Shown: one piece after another, positions 1 through 10,400 of the stretch
How positions within the stretch are numbered: position 1 is the stretch's first letter
Layout: each line of letters starts with the position of its first letter
Source: Mermis nigrescens
Lineage: Eukaryota > Nematoda > Enoplea > Mermithida > Mermithidae
DNA: 64,000 nucleotides
Direction of reading: 5' to 3'
Assembly: GCA_036768485.1 (NCBI GenBank)
Contig: JAVLUZ010000403.1
Location: 62,001 to 126,000, forward strand
Notes under the pieces: generated by a model
Seen by the model: the letters and a program-made list of their open reading frames with translations, nothing else
Told to the model about the DNA's origin: nothing
Database searches by the model: none
Program-made: the position numbers and the translations under genes

Positions 1-400
1 AATAAGCTTTTTTCTGTTTCTCCAGTTTCACACAAATTACACAGGAGTTGCCAGGTGCAGTAGAATTCTACCAGATTTCACAGAATTCAAGATTTTTGTT
101 GCAGTAGCTGTAGAATGATGTTTTTGGTGGAATTCTTGGTAGAATCTTAGGTTGGACAGGAGAATGTGGTAAAATCTTAATATTTTCAGTACTTAGAATT
201 TAGTAGAATCTGAAAATTTTGGTAGGGGAGTAACTTAAGAATATGGTACTTTCTGAATACTAACAAATAAACTTCAGAAGAGCGGATTTTTTTGCTCAGT
301 ACTTAGAACATGTTGAAAGAAAGCGCGGAAAAAAATTTCATCCGTCTATGATCAATATTACAAAAGCTATGGGTTTCTTTAATTAGCCTCTTCTCGACCT
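1..400. repeat. TAGAAT-rich repeat sequence, no gene
   Basis: No coding potential is visible. The stretch is built from many copies of the word (G)TAGAAT at irregular spacing. The same word is dense again near 1080-1125 and 3170-3285, so these three stretches are probably parts of one dispersed repeat. Confidence 0.4.
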
Positions 401-477
401 AAACAAGCATCTTATCGACCTAAGTATTTGAAGATTCAAACAGCTGAATGCAGAATCACATGTAGATACCCAATTTA

Positions 478-650
478 CGTCGACCTAAGCATCTATGCAT
501 CGACCTAAGCATCTATACATTGACCTAAGCATCTATACATCGACCTAAGCATCTATACATCGACCTAAGCATCTATATATCGATCTCTGAGCATCTATAC
601 ATCGACCTAAGCATCAATACATCGACCTAAGCGGGAGCGACCTCGACCTA
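478..650. repeat. Minisatellite, about 20-bp unit
   Basis: About nine head-to-tail copies of a unit reading ATCGACCTAAGCATCTATAC with a few substitutions. Looser copies (CGACCTAAG) extend left to about 395. The units are contiguous without unique spacers, so this is a tandem repeat. Confidence 0.9.
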
Positions 651-1119
651 AGCAGCTTGAAACACCTTTTAGATATACTAAGCCTAAGCCTGAGTATAAT
701 AGAAGCAAAAACTTAGATTTTCGTATATCTTATCGAGTAAAACCGAAAAAACATGCAAAAAAATATGAAATTTTTTTAAGTTTTTTTTAAATTTCAAACA
801 GCTTTCCGCGCCTTTTTTCTGTTTTCTCCTTCATTGCTATGCTTCCATCCGTTATTTCAGCCCATATTATTTATTTCTGACAAATATGTAAGTCCTTGGA
901 TCGAGTCGTTTAATCGTCCCACGCAACACTCAAATCGAGAATTGCCTGCAACTTTGCAAGTATGGCTCAGATTTTCACCAAATTTTCTTTCCGCGCTTCA
1001 ATTTATCATGTTCTATCATTTTGGCAAAAAAATTTGGCATTCCGTATTCGTTTTGCACCTTTTCTGAAAGTACCATATTCTTAAGTTTAGCCTTTTGGTA
1101 GAATTAGTAGAATTTTTGG

Positions 1120-1545
1120 CATTGGTGTAGCTGGTTCACATCACATATGTATTAAGATAGCCACGTTATAAGAACGTATACAGCAAGTAGTATTTGGTGA
1201 AAGCTGCCTACGACTCGCGTCGCCCGCTTCGCTTGCTCCGCTCGTCGCATCCCAGCTTATTTTAAACGCTGGCCTGGCACCAACATTTTGGTCAGTCCAT
1301 GATGGCTAAATTATAGAAAAAGATAGAAGTAATAGAATTTTTATTAATGAGTATTCATCGAAATGAACCAGCGTTAGTCGATTGGTTAAGTTTCTGGACT
1401 TTGAAGCAAGAGGTCCACGTCTCGAATCTGGTTGGCAGCGACTTTCTTCCGCTTCATCGGATGCTAAGAAGTGCATGCATACGCTTTTACAATATGACTA
1501 TCTTAATACATATGTGAACCTGCTACACGAATGCCGAATTTTCAT
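1120..1545. mobile_element. Inverted-repeat element with a tRNA-like core
   Basis: Two arms of about 45-50 bp are inverted copies. The left arm (about 1122-1172) reads GGCATTGGTGTAGC then GGTTCACAT and ATGTATTAAGATAG. The right arm (about 1493-1543) carries the reverse complements CTATCTTAATACAT, ATGTGAACC and GCTACACGAATGCC. Between them, 1366-1440 resembles a tRNA gene: an A-box-like TTAGTCGATTGG and a B-box-like GTCTCGAATCTGG about 45 bp apart. The stems are too poor for a functional tRNA, so I read it as a tRNA-derived (SINE-like) sequence trapped in or part of an inverted-repeat element. Confidence 0.5.
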
Positions 1546-1577
1546 TTGAGATTGGCGGGTAAGATACTTCATTTCAT

Positions 1578-1751
1578 TAGGCACGCAGCTCTGGGGGAAT
1601 TGGGGGATTGTCCGCACCCCCCCAAATTCAGAAAAATCGGAAAAAATAGGACTCTTTTAAATGTTATTTTGTGCTATTTTTGGCCTTTTTTGGGCTTAGT
1701 CCCCCAAAATTGGTGTTGGTCCCCAAAATAGGACGGCCAGCTAAGTGCCTG
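1578..1751. mobile_element. Family A MITE (hAT-type)
   Basis: Ends TAGGCACGCAGCT...GCTAAGTGCCTG. Flanked by the exact 8-bp duplication CATTTCAT at 1570-1577 and 1752-1759. It carries the family-typical GGGCTTAGTCCCCCAAAAT block. No protein is encoded; the open frames across it are fortuitous. Confidence 0.9.
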
Positions 1752-1929
1752 CATTTCATTGAATATAGGTACATGTCTGTTTCGCCTTGCTTGTTATCGA
1801 ATTTCAGCTCAATAGTCCAGTATTCCAAATCAAAATCAAGCATGCACATTTTTGCATGCTTGATTACTCATTTGGCATGTTTTTTATGAACATTATGTAG
1901 GAATTTAACTCATTGTGCGCATACCTGGG

Positions 1930-2430
1930 CAATGGCTGACAGTTCGCCCCGTCCAACTTCCAGCCAAAAGGTTGGGTGGGTCCCTAGACCCTAAAAAGGT
2001 GGGTCTGATCTGAAAAAAGGTGGGTCCTTGCCTGAAAAAGGTGGGTCGTTCAGCTTAATCAGTGGGTCAGTCACTGAAAAGAGTTGGGTCCATCCATGAA
2101 AAAGGTGTCGAACAGTTTAAAAAGATGGTTCCTGTGCATGTTTTGCAAACTGATCATGATATAATGTATCTAGCATTTCCTTGAATTATCTCCAAAAATT
2201 TTCTTCCTGTACAAAACATAGCCCCGTCCAAGTTACCTCTTCGCCCCGTCCAACTTTTGGTTCGGCCCGTCCTAGTGATGGGCCGATATGGGCGCATTGC
2301 CCAGGTGTGATTGTGCGTCCGTCAATAGCCACTTTCGCCATCAGGCCCGTATCCAGGTGGGAAAGGGGCACGTGCTCCTCGAAACAAAATATGAGAATGA
2401 TTTTCCCCTTTGCTTTTTTAGCCAACTTTT
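1930..2430. repeat. GTGGGTC / CCCCGTCCAACTT repeat region
   Basis: Irregular repeats of AAAGGTGGGTC at roughly 25-30 bp spacing (about 1960-2110), plus two copies of GCCCCGTCCAACTT (about 1946 and 2243). Open frames of about 80 codons exist on both strands at 2181-2432 but show no recognisable protein, so I treat them as fortuitous. Confidence 0.45.
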
Positions 2431-3434
2431 AATGTAATAATTAAAGATTTCAGTGCTTATTGCGCTAAATTTTCCGGGGCTCTGCCCCAGATTTCGTTAA
2501 CGGACGCTTGAGCGCGCCATTAGTGACATCCAGCCACAGAAAAGACTATCTTGAAAATTCAACGTATTTAAGGTACCTGTGTAGCAAAATTAGCGAAGTG
2601 TGTAATTCTGGTCGTAAAAATTTCATCATTAATTAGTGTTTTATCCCCCTTGTTTTTAAAAAATTTTAGTCGTTTCCCTCCTCCCACATATACACGATTT
2701 TGGATACGGGCCTGGGCATTAGCCACAAGACTTGTCCTAACCATTAAGCTCATCCGCGGCCATTAAAAAGGGTGAATAATTTTTTGGTTCACTGTCCTTT
2801 TTGTTCCGAGTTGTATGTAATATTACCTGTGTTGTTAACTCATGTTATTTTGATTCGCTCCTCTGATTGATCTTACAAATCTTATTAATTTTGCTATCAA
2901 TAAATTATTTTTCTTTTTACTTCAATAAAGCCGGTAGTAAGATGTTGAAGCTTCAGCAATCGACTTGAAGAAAGGAGAATTATATATTTAAAAAAAGAAG
3001 TAAAGCAAAATTAGTCCACGTTATTAAAACTTGAATTTTTTGCAAACATGCTTAAAATCATATAGAGACTATGAATTCAGTTGATCTTCGTGCCGTTTAA
3101 TTTTGTAAGCAGCTTTTGTCGCTAATTTACCTGTATTTGTATTCTTTTAGCGGCCTCTCAAGATAAAAAATATTCAGTAGAATTTTTTAGTAGAATGAGA
3201 AAAATTTTAGTAGAATGTCAGTAGAATTTACTGAACTTTTTGCACGAATCTAGTTGAATCAGAATTTCGGGACCTAGCAACACTGTTATGCACAATTAAG
3301 AGATTATAATTTGGGACCCGACAACAACCCAACCCGACCCGTGGGTCGGGTCAGGGCCACTTATTCAGTTTAGTCCCCACAGATTTTTTTATCTTTTTAA
3401 ACTTTAGGGTATATACTATGTTTTTCATATGTAG
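2431..3434. other. AT-rich sequence with no gene seen
   Basis: No supported exon. A TAGAAT-rich patch lies at about 3170-3285 and short GGGTCGGGT / CCCGACCC inverted words at about 3315-3352. Confidence 0.4.
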
Positions 3435-3818
3435 CACTGGCGTAGTTAGTGGGCGCGGGGATTTCCTCCCTGGGGAAAATTTTGAAATGTTTAAGAAATG
3501 ATCAATATGGTTGCATGATGTTGTTCTGTGACGTAAAACCGAAAAATTAGGCGCTTTGCGCCGATTTCTTATGTCCTTTGGCGCTTTCTACGCTTTATTG
3601 CAGAAAAAATAGCTCTTTGCGCGCATTATAAGCATCTTTCCCATCAAAACCGTAAAAAAATCCAAAAATAAAAATTTATATTACTTCAATAGTGCAGGAC
3701 GATATGAAAAGCCCAAAAAACACGTTATTCAGCAGCCCCCGCTCGTTTTAATGGGTTTTTTTAATAAACGAATTTTTTCGGGATACCCTCTCTGGCGAAA
3801 ATCCTGGCTACGTCAATG
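3435..3818. mobile_element. Probable inverted-repeat element
   Basis: Left end CACTGGCGTAGTTAG and right end CTGGCTACGTCAATG are imperfect inverted copies (11 of 15). I could not find a convincing target duplication. It contains GCGCTTTGCGCC-type words and no protein. Confidence 0.4.
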
Positions 3819-3894
3819 CAGGTAATCATATGTTGCTGCTTGATCTCATTTGTTTTTACAGCTACCTAATATGACGACTTTAAACTTTGATATC

Positions 3895-4449
3895 GTCTGT
3901 AGATGGAAAATCGACAGAAAATGGAAAATTTTTCATTTTTTATTTCCCAGATTTTATCAATTTTTCCGTTTTCGGGCGATTTTCCATTTTAAGCATGAAT
4001 ACAAAAATTTCAACTAAAGACGCCAAAATATCCACGAGTTTAGCTTAATATTTCATAAAAGATCAATTATAATTGAAAAAAATCGGAAATGGAAAATCTT
4101 TAATTTGCAGTTTCTATCTTTCATTTTCCAGATTTTACCCATTTTTTCATTTTCCGGCGATTTTTCGTCTTGGCCGTGAATACGAAATTTCAGCTAATGA
4201 CATGGAAATATCTACAATGTTAGCTTAATCTAATAAAAGAACAATTTTCAGAGGGAAAATTCGAAAATGGAAAATCTTCCATTTTCTATTTCCATTTTCT
4301 AGCGATTTCCTATCTTGGCCATGAATACGAAATTTCAACTAATGACGTCGGAATATCTACAATTTTAGCTTAATCTTCCGATAAAGAACCATTTTCAGTG
4401 AAGAAATTTGGAAATGGAAAATCTTCGATTTTCTGTTTCAATGTAGAGG
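3895..4449. repeat. Diverged tandem repeat, about 170-bp unit (left part)
   Basis: About three diverged copies of a unit containing GGAAAATGGAAAATC, CATTTTCCAGATTTT, GCGATTTTCC, CATGAATACGAAATTTCA and ATCTACAA-TTTAGCTTAAT. The same unit resumes at about 6710-6870, beyond the family E transposon, so the array was interrupted by insertion. Confidence 0.7.
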
Positions 4450-4928
4450 CAGTGATCGGACCAAGGCCTCGGCCTTAGCAAGGCTCGGCGTTTTTAGAAC
4501 CTCGGCCTCAGTGCCGAGGGTAAAGCTTAAAAGTGCCGAGGCACCGAGGGTAAAGTTTTCCCCATGCTGATATTCGTTATGTAATGTAGTATATATGTAC
4601 CTTACCTATCCAGCTCTCTTTTTGTCCCGTAATGATAGTGATAAAAAATAATACAATAGTAATAGTAATACTACTGATAATAAAAATAATAAAAATAAAA
4701 TAATCTATAATTATGACGCATAGCACCTTTACTCAAGATAAGATCATATTCACTTAACTCATATTGAGTTTTTTATGCTGTTTAGGATTGCACTGTAACT
4801 TTACACACCTAGTTTTTCAGCTTTTAAGTAAGCAATCAAACGCCCTTGAAGTTAAATCAACATAACCAACAATTTAATGAGGCAATGTATGAAAACAATT
4901 CAATTTTTAATTAGGAGTTTATGCAGCG

Positions 4929-5381
4929 AGACAGGTTGAGCAAGGTCAAACTTTGAGGAGGGGTGAAAATCAAAAACTTTGGGATAGCTAAGTGACTTCT
5001 AAAAATGATTATACAAGAAAAAACAATGTTCCCGCTTTAAAACCATCGTTTTCGAGCATTTTTGGTAAATACGAGTATATAGCCTTTTTGAACATTCAAA
5101 CAAAATAATATAGCCTTTCTGGAATAAAAATAGATATTAGCCCTTTATGAAGTCGGAAAAACAGCTACAAATCCTTTCGAAACGCGGAAAAAGAACTATG
5201 GAATTTTTGAACACATACACGGTACATTTATGAGCCCAGAAAATGCTACATAGCTAGTTTCCTGACCCAAAAAATACAATAGGTACAACAATGTTTTTTT
5301 GCTTAAAAAAGCTATATAGCTATCAATTTTCTAGAGTTCAGGGGTGGCTAATACCCCTCTTACCCCTCCCCATGCCCATGT
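4929..5381. mobile_element. Family G element nested in family E
   Basis: Flanked by the exact 8-bp duplication ATGCAGCG (4921-4928 and 5382-5389). The interior has repeated TAGCTATATAGCCTTTTTGG-like words and ends with an ATACCCCTC...CCCATGCCCATGT tail. Related sequence occurs at about 6298-6715, 19785-20290 and 47266-47480. Confidence 0.75.
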
Positions 5382-5977
5382 ATGCAGCGGGATATAAAAT
5401 GAACTGCTCTTGCATTTATTAAGGCTGTAAGCAGACATGCACTTAGGGGTTTACAGGAAAGTTCTGGGATAAATATAGTAAGATTTAGGCTAGAAGCGAG
5501 CAAAAGTCAGGGCTAGAAATGATTGAAATCGGCCAGAACCTGAGAAAACGCATTTAACCTTTCTATCCATTTTTGATATCATTTTATCTCGAAAAATCTC
5601 TATAACCCCAGAGTATGCTAGGCCCAAACCGTGATAAATGACTTCGAATCAAGGATGACTGTTGTTAGGTGCAAATTTGTTGACTTGGTTGATTCGATTA
5701 AATATGACTTCAATCAGTTTTGTCGCAAAGGAATATGATTTAAGTTTGTTGACTTTTTACAACGAAATAAAAGTGTGGCTGACGAAAATAGCTCACTTTC
5801 CGCAGTTTTGTTTAAAGAAATAAAACTTACGACAGACTTAAATGCCTCATATAATGTTTTTCTCTCATTTTAATTATTGAATCTAACCTTATTCCCACTT
5901 GTGAACATAGTAACATAAGTCTAACTAATAACTATGACTTACTTGTATCCTGCCATCGACATATCATAGACTACACC

Positions 5978-6164
5978 CAGTGGCGGATCTAGGATTTTCC
6001 TAAGGGGGGGGGCGGTACCCCTAAGGGGGGGCGGAACCCTGACTCGGGCGGAAAAATTAGCCGTTTTGAGCCAAAAATCGCTCAAAAATCGCTCTAATTT
6101 CGCGCTTTATTTTGGGCCAGTGAGGGGGGCGGCCGCCCCCCGCCCCCTCCTAAATCCGCCCCTG
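5978..6164. mobile_element. Family C MITE (hAT-type) nested in family E
   Basis: Ends CAGTGGCGGATCTAGG...AAATCCGCCCCTG. Exact 8-bp target duplication ACTACACC at 5970-5977 and 6165-6172. The middle carries GGGCGGCCGCCCC, a GC-rich palindrome. Confidence 0.93.
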
Positions 6165-6297
6165 ACTACACCTCATATATTCTTATATTATACATTTACT
6201 CTCGGCTAGACCCTCGGCCGAGGCAAGGATTTTGAACTGTCGAGGCCGAGGTTCTAAAAAGTACCCTTGGTCCGTCCGACCGATCACTGTATAGAGG

Positions 6298-6715
6298 TGG
6301 TCAGAGGGGGCGGGGTGAAATCAAGAATCGCCACATATTAAATTATGGTAATTGGTTTTTGTACACGGTCTCTTTGTACATGCAAAAAGATGGTCCCCAA
6401 AAGTCAATGTAAATGGTACATCAGCAAACTATGTGCAGTAAAGTGTGTTTCTCGTTACGCTCATTAGTGAAGTTTATCCAATTTCTGGGTTTCTAGCAAA
6501 GAAAAATACAAAACATTATTTATATGGTGCGAAGCGCCGAAAAATTTGAGTATTTTTGCCTTTTACAGGTAGAATTTTTGGCCTTTTTCCCATTTATTCT
6601 CAAAAATTGCGTTGCTGCACCTTTTCTTTTCTCAAATCGCCTAAGGTTCTAAAATCGTCCAGAACCTTAGGTAGGGGTAATACCCCTCTCTCACACCCTC
6701 CTATGCCCATAGACA
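6298..6715. mobile_element. Probable family G-like element
   Basis: Starts GGTCAGAGGGGGCGGGGTGAAATC and ends with AATACCCCTCTCTCACACCC...ATGCCCATAGA, resembling the ends of the element at 4929-5381. It contains a family D-like TTTTTGTACACGG segment. No duplication was verified. Confidence 0.4.
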
Positions 6716-6870
6716 TCAGAATATCCACAAGTTTAGCTTAATCTTTCATTAAAGAACAGTAAAAAATTAGAGTATGGAAGATTTTCCATTTTCCGTTTCT
6801 TTTTTCTATTTCCGGATTTCAACCATTTTCCATTTCTATTTCCGAAATTTACTCTTTTCCCGATTCTTAA
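6710..6870. repeat. Tandem repeat, about 170-bp unit (right part)
   Basis: Continues the GGAAGATTTTCCATTTTCC / ATCCACAAGTTTAGCTTAAT array seen at 3895-4449, on the far side of the inserted elements. Confidence 0.6.
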
Positions 6871-7067
6871 TGATAATCATTCTATATGTAGGTACTTTAG
6901 CAGAAGCTGGTTGGGATTGGAGGACAGACAGTAGGACTAAAGATAAATATACGGCTTTGCCAGTCCGCCTCCTTTTATTATACAACAAAAAGTTACGATT
7001 TTAGGCTTTGTCATTATTAACATTAAATTTTAATTATAATTATATGAGTGTCCTCAGATGAAATCTC

Positions 7068-7172
7068 ACACATTCAAGAAAATCTGAATTTACTTTGATC
7101 TAAAACAAGAAAATCTGAATTTACTTTGATCTAAGAAACATTCAAGAAAATCTGAATTTACTTCGATCTAAA
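7068..7172. repeat. Tandem repeat, three copies of about 33 bp
   Basis: Three nearly identical copies built on CAAGAAAATCTGAATTTACT followed by T(T/C)GATCTAA. It lies in the upstream region of the methyltransferase gene, about 320 bp before its start codon. Confidence 0.85.
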
Positions 7173-7488
7173 AATTTGATTAAGGTGGGAGATTTCGCGC
7201 TTATTTTTATTTCGAATGTTTCTTTTTTAAAGCAATTAAAAATTATCTAAAAATAGATTAGACACTAATTATGACTTTTTATTTTCATATTTTTCACAAA
7301 AAAACTGTGATTTATTTTCAGTTGCGAATCTAAATAAGTTTTTGACTATATTTGTCTTTAGCTACTATTTATAGTGCTTTTAATGAATATATACCGGATT
7401 TTATCTTTTGCATTTGTAGTCTGGTTATATTTAATATGAACAAACTTTTTTGAGCATTTTCCTGTTTCTGCAAATTACCGGTTGAGCT

Positions 7489-10400
7489 ATGAAGACAAAA
7501 TTCACACTTTTTGATGATGTTCGCGTTCTTGATGGTGGCATGGGATCATTGCTTGCAAGGGAAGATCAAAATATTGACGTACGTCTTATGCTTAATGTTA
7601 TCAGTTTCTGTTTTTAATATCAATTTCATTTGAAGGATCACCCGTTATGGAGCGCTTATGTATTAGTGAAGAAGCCGGATGTCATTGTAGAGGCGCACAA
7701 AAAGTAGGTTGAATTGCACATAAAACATAGGCTTCGATTGTCCTCATTGCCCATTTATCTCTATTTGCCAAGTAGAGGTGTGTCTAGCCACCATTCTTCA
7801 CGGGCCATAACCATACGCCGGGCGTGAGGTATGGGGGTAAATGCACCCCCAGAAACCAAAATACCCCTCCAGAATTCAATTTTTGAATTTTTTTTTGTTT
7901 TCTTCGCAATTTTTTGATGCCAATGGATAGTGCTTGATGAGAAACGTTTAAAAATGGTGTTTTTCGCCATACTACCATTTTTAAGGCAATTTTTTATCTT
8001 TAAAAAAATCATGCACCCCCAGAATTTTGGTGACGCCCACCTATGGCCATAACCTGTTAGCATGTCATATTATACAGATATAAAATATATATCCATGCAT
8101 CCAGGCCTCTATCCAGGATTATATTTCGGGGGGGGGGCTAAAATTTTGAGGTCGAATATCTCGAGAACCATTAGGAGATGGGCAAAAATAAAGGCATTTT
8201 CGAGCAAATATCATCGAGCTCTATGCAATAGTTAAAGAAATTTCAAGAAAATTTCTTAAAGTTTGTGACTCTATTCTATATTCATATTACACAAATCTAT
8301 CGTTTGAATTAGGTATCTACAGAACGATTTCTCATCATTTAATCGACGAATAATTTCCCAACTTCTGTCTTTGTAATTAATCTTTGTCATTTACAAAGAA
8401 AAACCAATGCAGAAAATGAATAATTCGGCTCGAAATGTCGAAAAAATTTGATATGTTCTACATGTCTAATTCGAATTTGACGGGTTTGGGCGGGTTAGAA
8501 GACAAAAGCTACACATAAACGATAGGGTTGTGCCGGGTACCCGGACCCGGACCCGAATAGCCGGGTACCCGGCTAAAATTTTGGACCCGGACCCGGACCC
8601 GGACCCGACAATCCTAAATTTCTGGACCCGGACCCGGACCCGGACCCGTCTGTATCCATAAACTTGGACCCGGACCCGGACCCGGACCCGCCTTCAATAT
8701 GGTGCCGGGTCCGGGTCCAAATATATAATGCACGCTTATTGCATTGCAGTAATATTGAAAAACGAAGAAAAATGAGGTAGGCTTAAAAACAGGCAACTGG
8801 TTCATTTTCAACATTTTAATCAACTCAGCAACAAACTGATGGCCTCATCAAACATTAAAATTTAAGCTCAACTTCAATCATATTGTATTTCATAAACAAC
8901 AATTTTTCTGCCGTTTCGCCTTTCAAATTTGATCGCAATGAGTCGTAAATAATGCCCGCACCACTGAACAGTTGTTCTGAGGGCACACTTGTGGGCGGTG
9001 GTGATAAATATCGGCGGGCGGCTGCAGCCAACAGTGGAAAATTTGTAGAATTTTCCGTCCACCAGGCTAGCGATTCTCCATTTAGCGCGATGCGCTTAAC
9101 TTTTAGGTAACCTTCAACCTCCTGAAATAAATGTATGGCATTGACATTCACTAAGAGGCAGTTTACTAGGTACTTGAGTGCCGGAATTCTGGGGTCCCTG
9201 TCCTATAAAGTTTTGTGAAACAAGACAGAACTGCCGAGAAGTTGAATAAACGTCACTTTTGAGCTTTTCAGATCATTCCACATCTTTTCTATTCAAAAAC
9301 TAAAAATTTTTTCAAAATGACAAAATTCTGTAGATTTTTTTGTTGTAAGCCATCCCCAACCCCTTCGCTATATGCAATATCATATCAGTTATTTTACATA
9401 AATATATTGAATAATATTGTTCGAAATTTCAGGCACGTAGCTGGCCGTCCTATTTTGGGGGGACCAAGCCCAAAAAGGTCAAAAATAGCACAAAATAACG
9501 TTTAAAAAGTCCTATTTTTCCGATTTTTCTGAATTTTGGGGGTCCGGACCATACGTGGGCAGCAAAGAAAATTCTGGGGGGGGGTGCAAAATTTTTTGAA
9601 GGTCAAAAAATGGCCTTAAAAATGGTGGTATGGCGATAAAAACACCATTTTTCGACGTTTCTCCTCAAGCACTATCCATTGGCATCAAAAAATTGCGAAA
9701 AAAACGAAAAAAATTTTCAAAAATTGAATTCTGGGGGGTATTTTGATTTCTGGGGGGTATTTTGATTTCTGGGGGTGCATACCCCCCAAACCCCTCCACG
9801 CCCAGGTGTGGTCCGGACCCCCATTCCCTCCAGAGGTATGTGCCTGCTAAATTTCCTTTTTACTTTTGCAAGCTGAGCTTCAGCGTCCGTTGTTTTTTCT
9901 TTTTCGCTGTCACTGTCGCTGCTACTTGCTGCTACGAAATCATCAAACGAACAGGTTGGGCGTGGGGTATCAGTCCTGCGATCCTTGCGAACTTTGTTGG
10001 GCGTTTCCACAATGCAAACCTGCACGACGTCGAATTTTTTCAGAAATTTTTTGATTTCTAGCAGCACGTCTGGCAATGTTCCAGGCTTTTCGAAGAATTT
10101 GTTTTTGTAGCGAGGGTCCAAAAAAGTCGCGGTCGAAAAAAGCCTGTGAAAAATTATTTACATACGTCAAGTGAAAGAATGAAAAATAGTGAAACAAATC
10201 ATTTACATGCTGCAATGGAAATACGCATCAATAATAAAAAGTTTGAATCAGCTATGCTTTGATCAGACACGTACCTAGCTGGCCGTCCTATTTTGAGGGG
10301 GAGCAAGAGTAATTTTTGGGGGGACTAAGCCCAAAAAGGCCAGAAATAGCACAAAATAACGTTTAAAAAGTCATATTTTTCCGATTTTTCTGAATTGTGG

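Larger units (their letters stand above)
4450..6289. mobile_element. Family E, 1.8-kb non-autonomous hAT element
   Basis: The left end CAGTGATCGGACCAAGG and the right end CCGACCGATCACTG are inverted copies. A second inverted block (TTTTTAGAACCTCGGCCTC-like) lies just inside each end. Target duplication TGTAGAGG / TATAGAGG (7 of 8) at 4442-4449 and 6290-6297. Eight-bp duplications with CA...TG ends are typical of the hAT superfamily. No transposase frame is present. Two younger elements are nested within it (4929-5381 and 5978-6164). A diverged relative lies at about 29766-31545. Confidence 0.85.

Noticed and set aside
478..650. CRISPR-like regular repeats
   Set aside because: Units are contiguous without unique spacers and the DNA is clearly eukaryotic; it is a minisatellite.
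1366..1440. Functional tRNA gene
   Set aside because: A and B box-like words are present, but acceptor and T stems do not pair well.
2181..2432. Small protein gene on either strand
   Set aside because: Frames overlap a CCCCGTCCAACTT repeat and show no recognisable domain.
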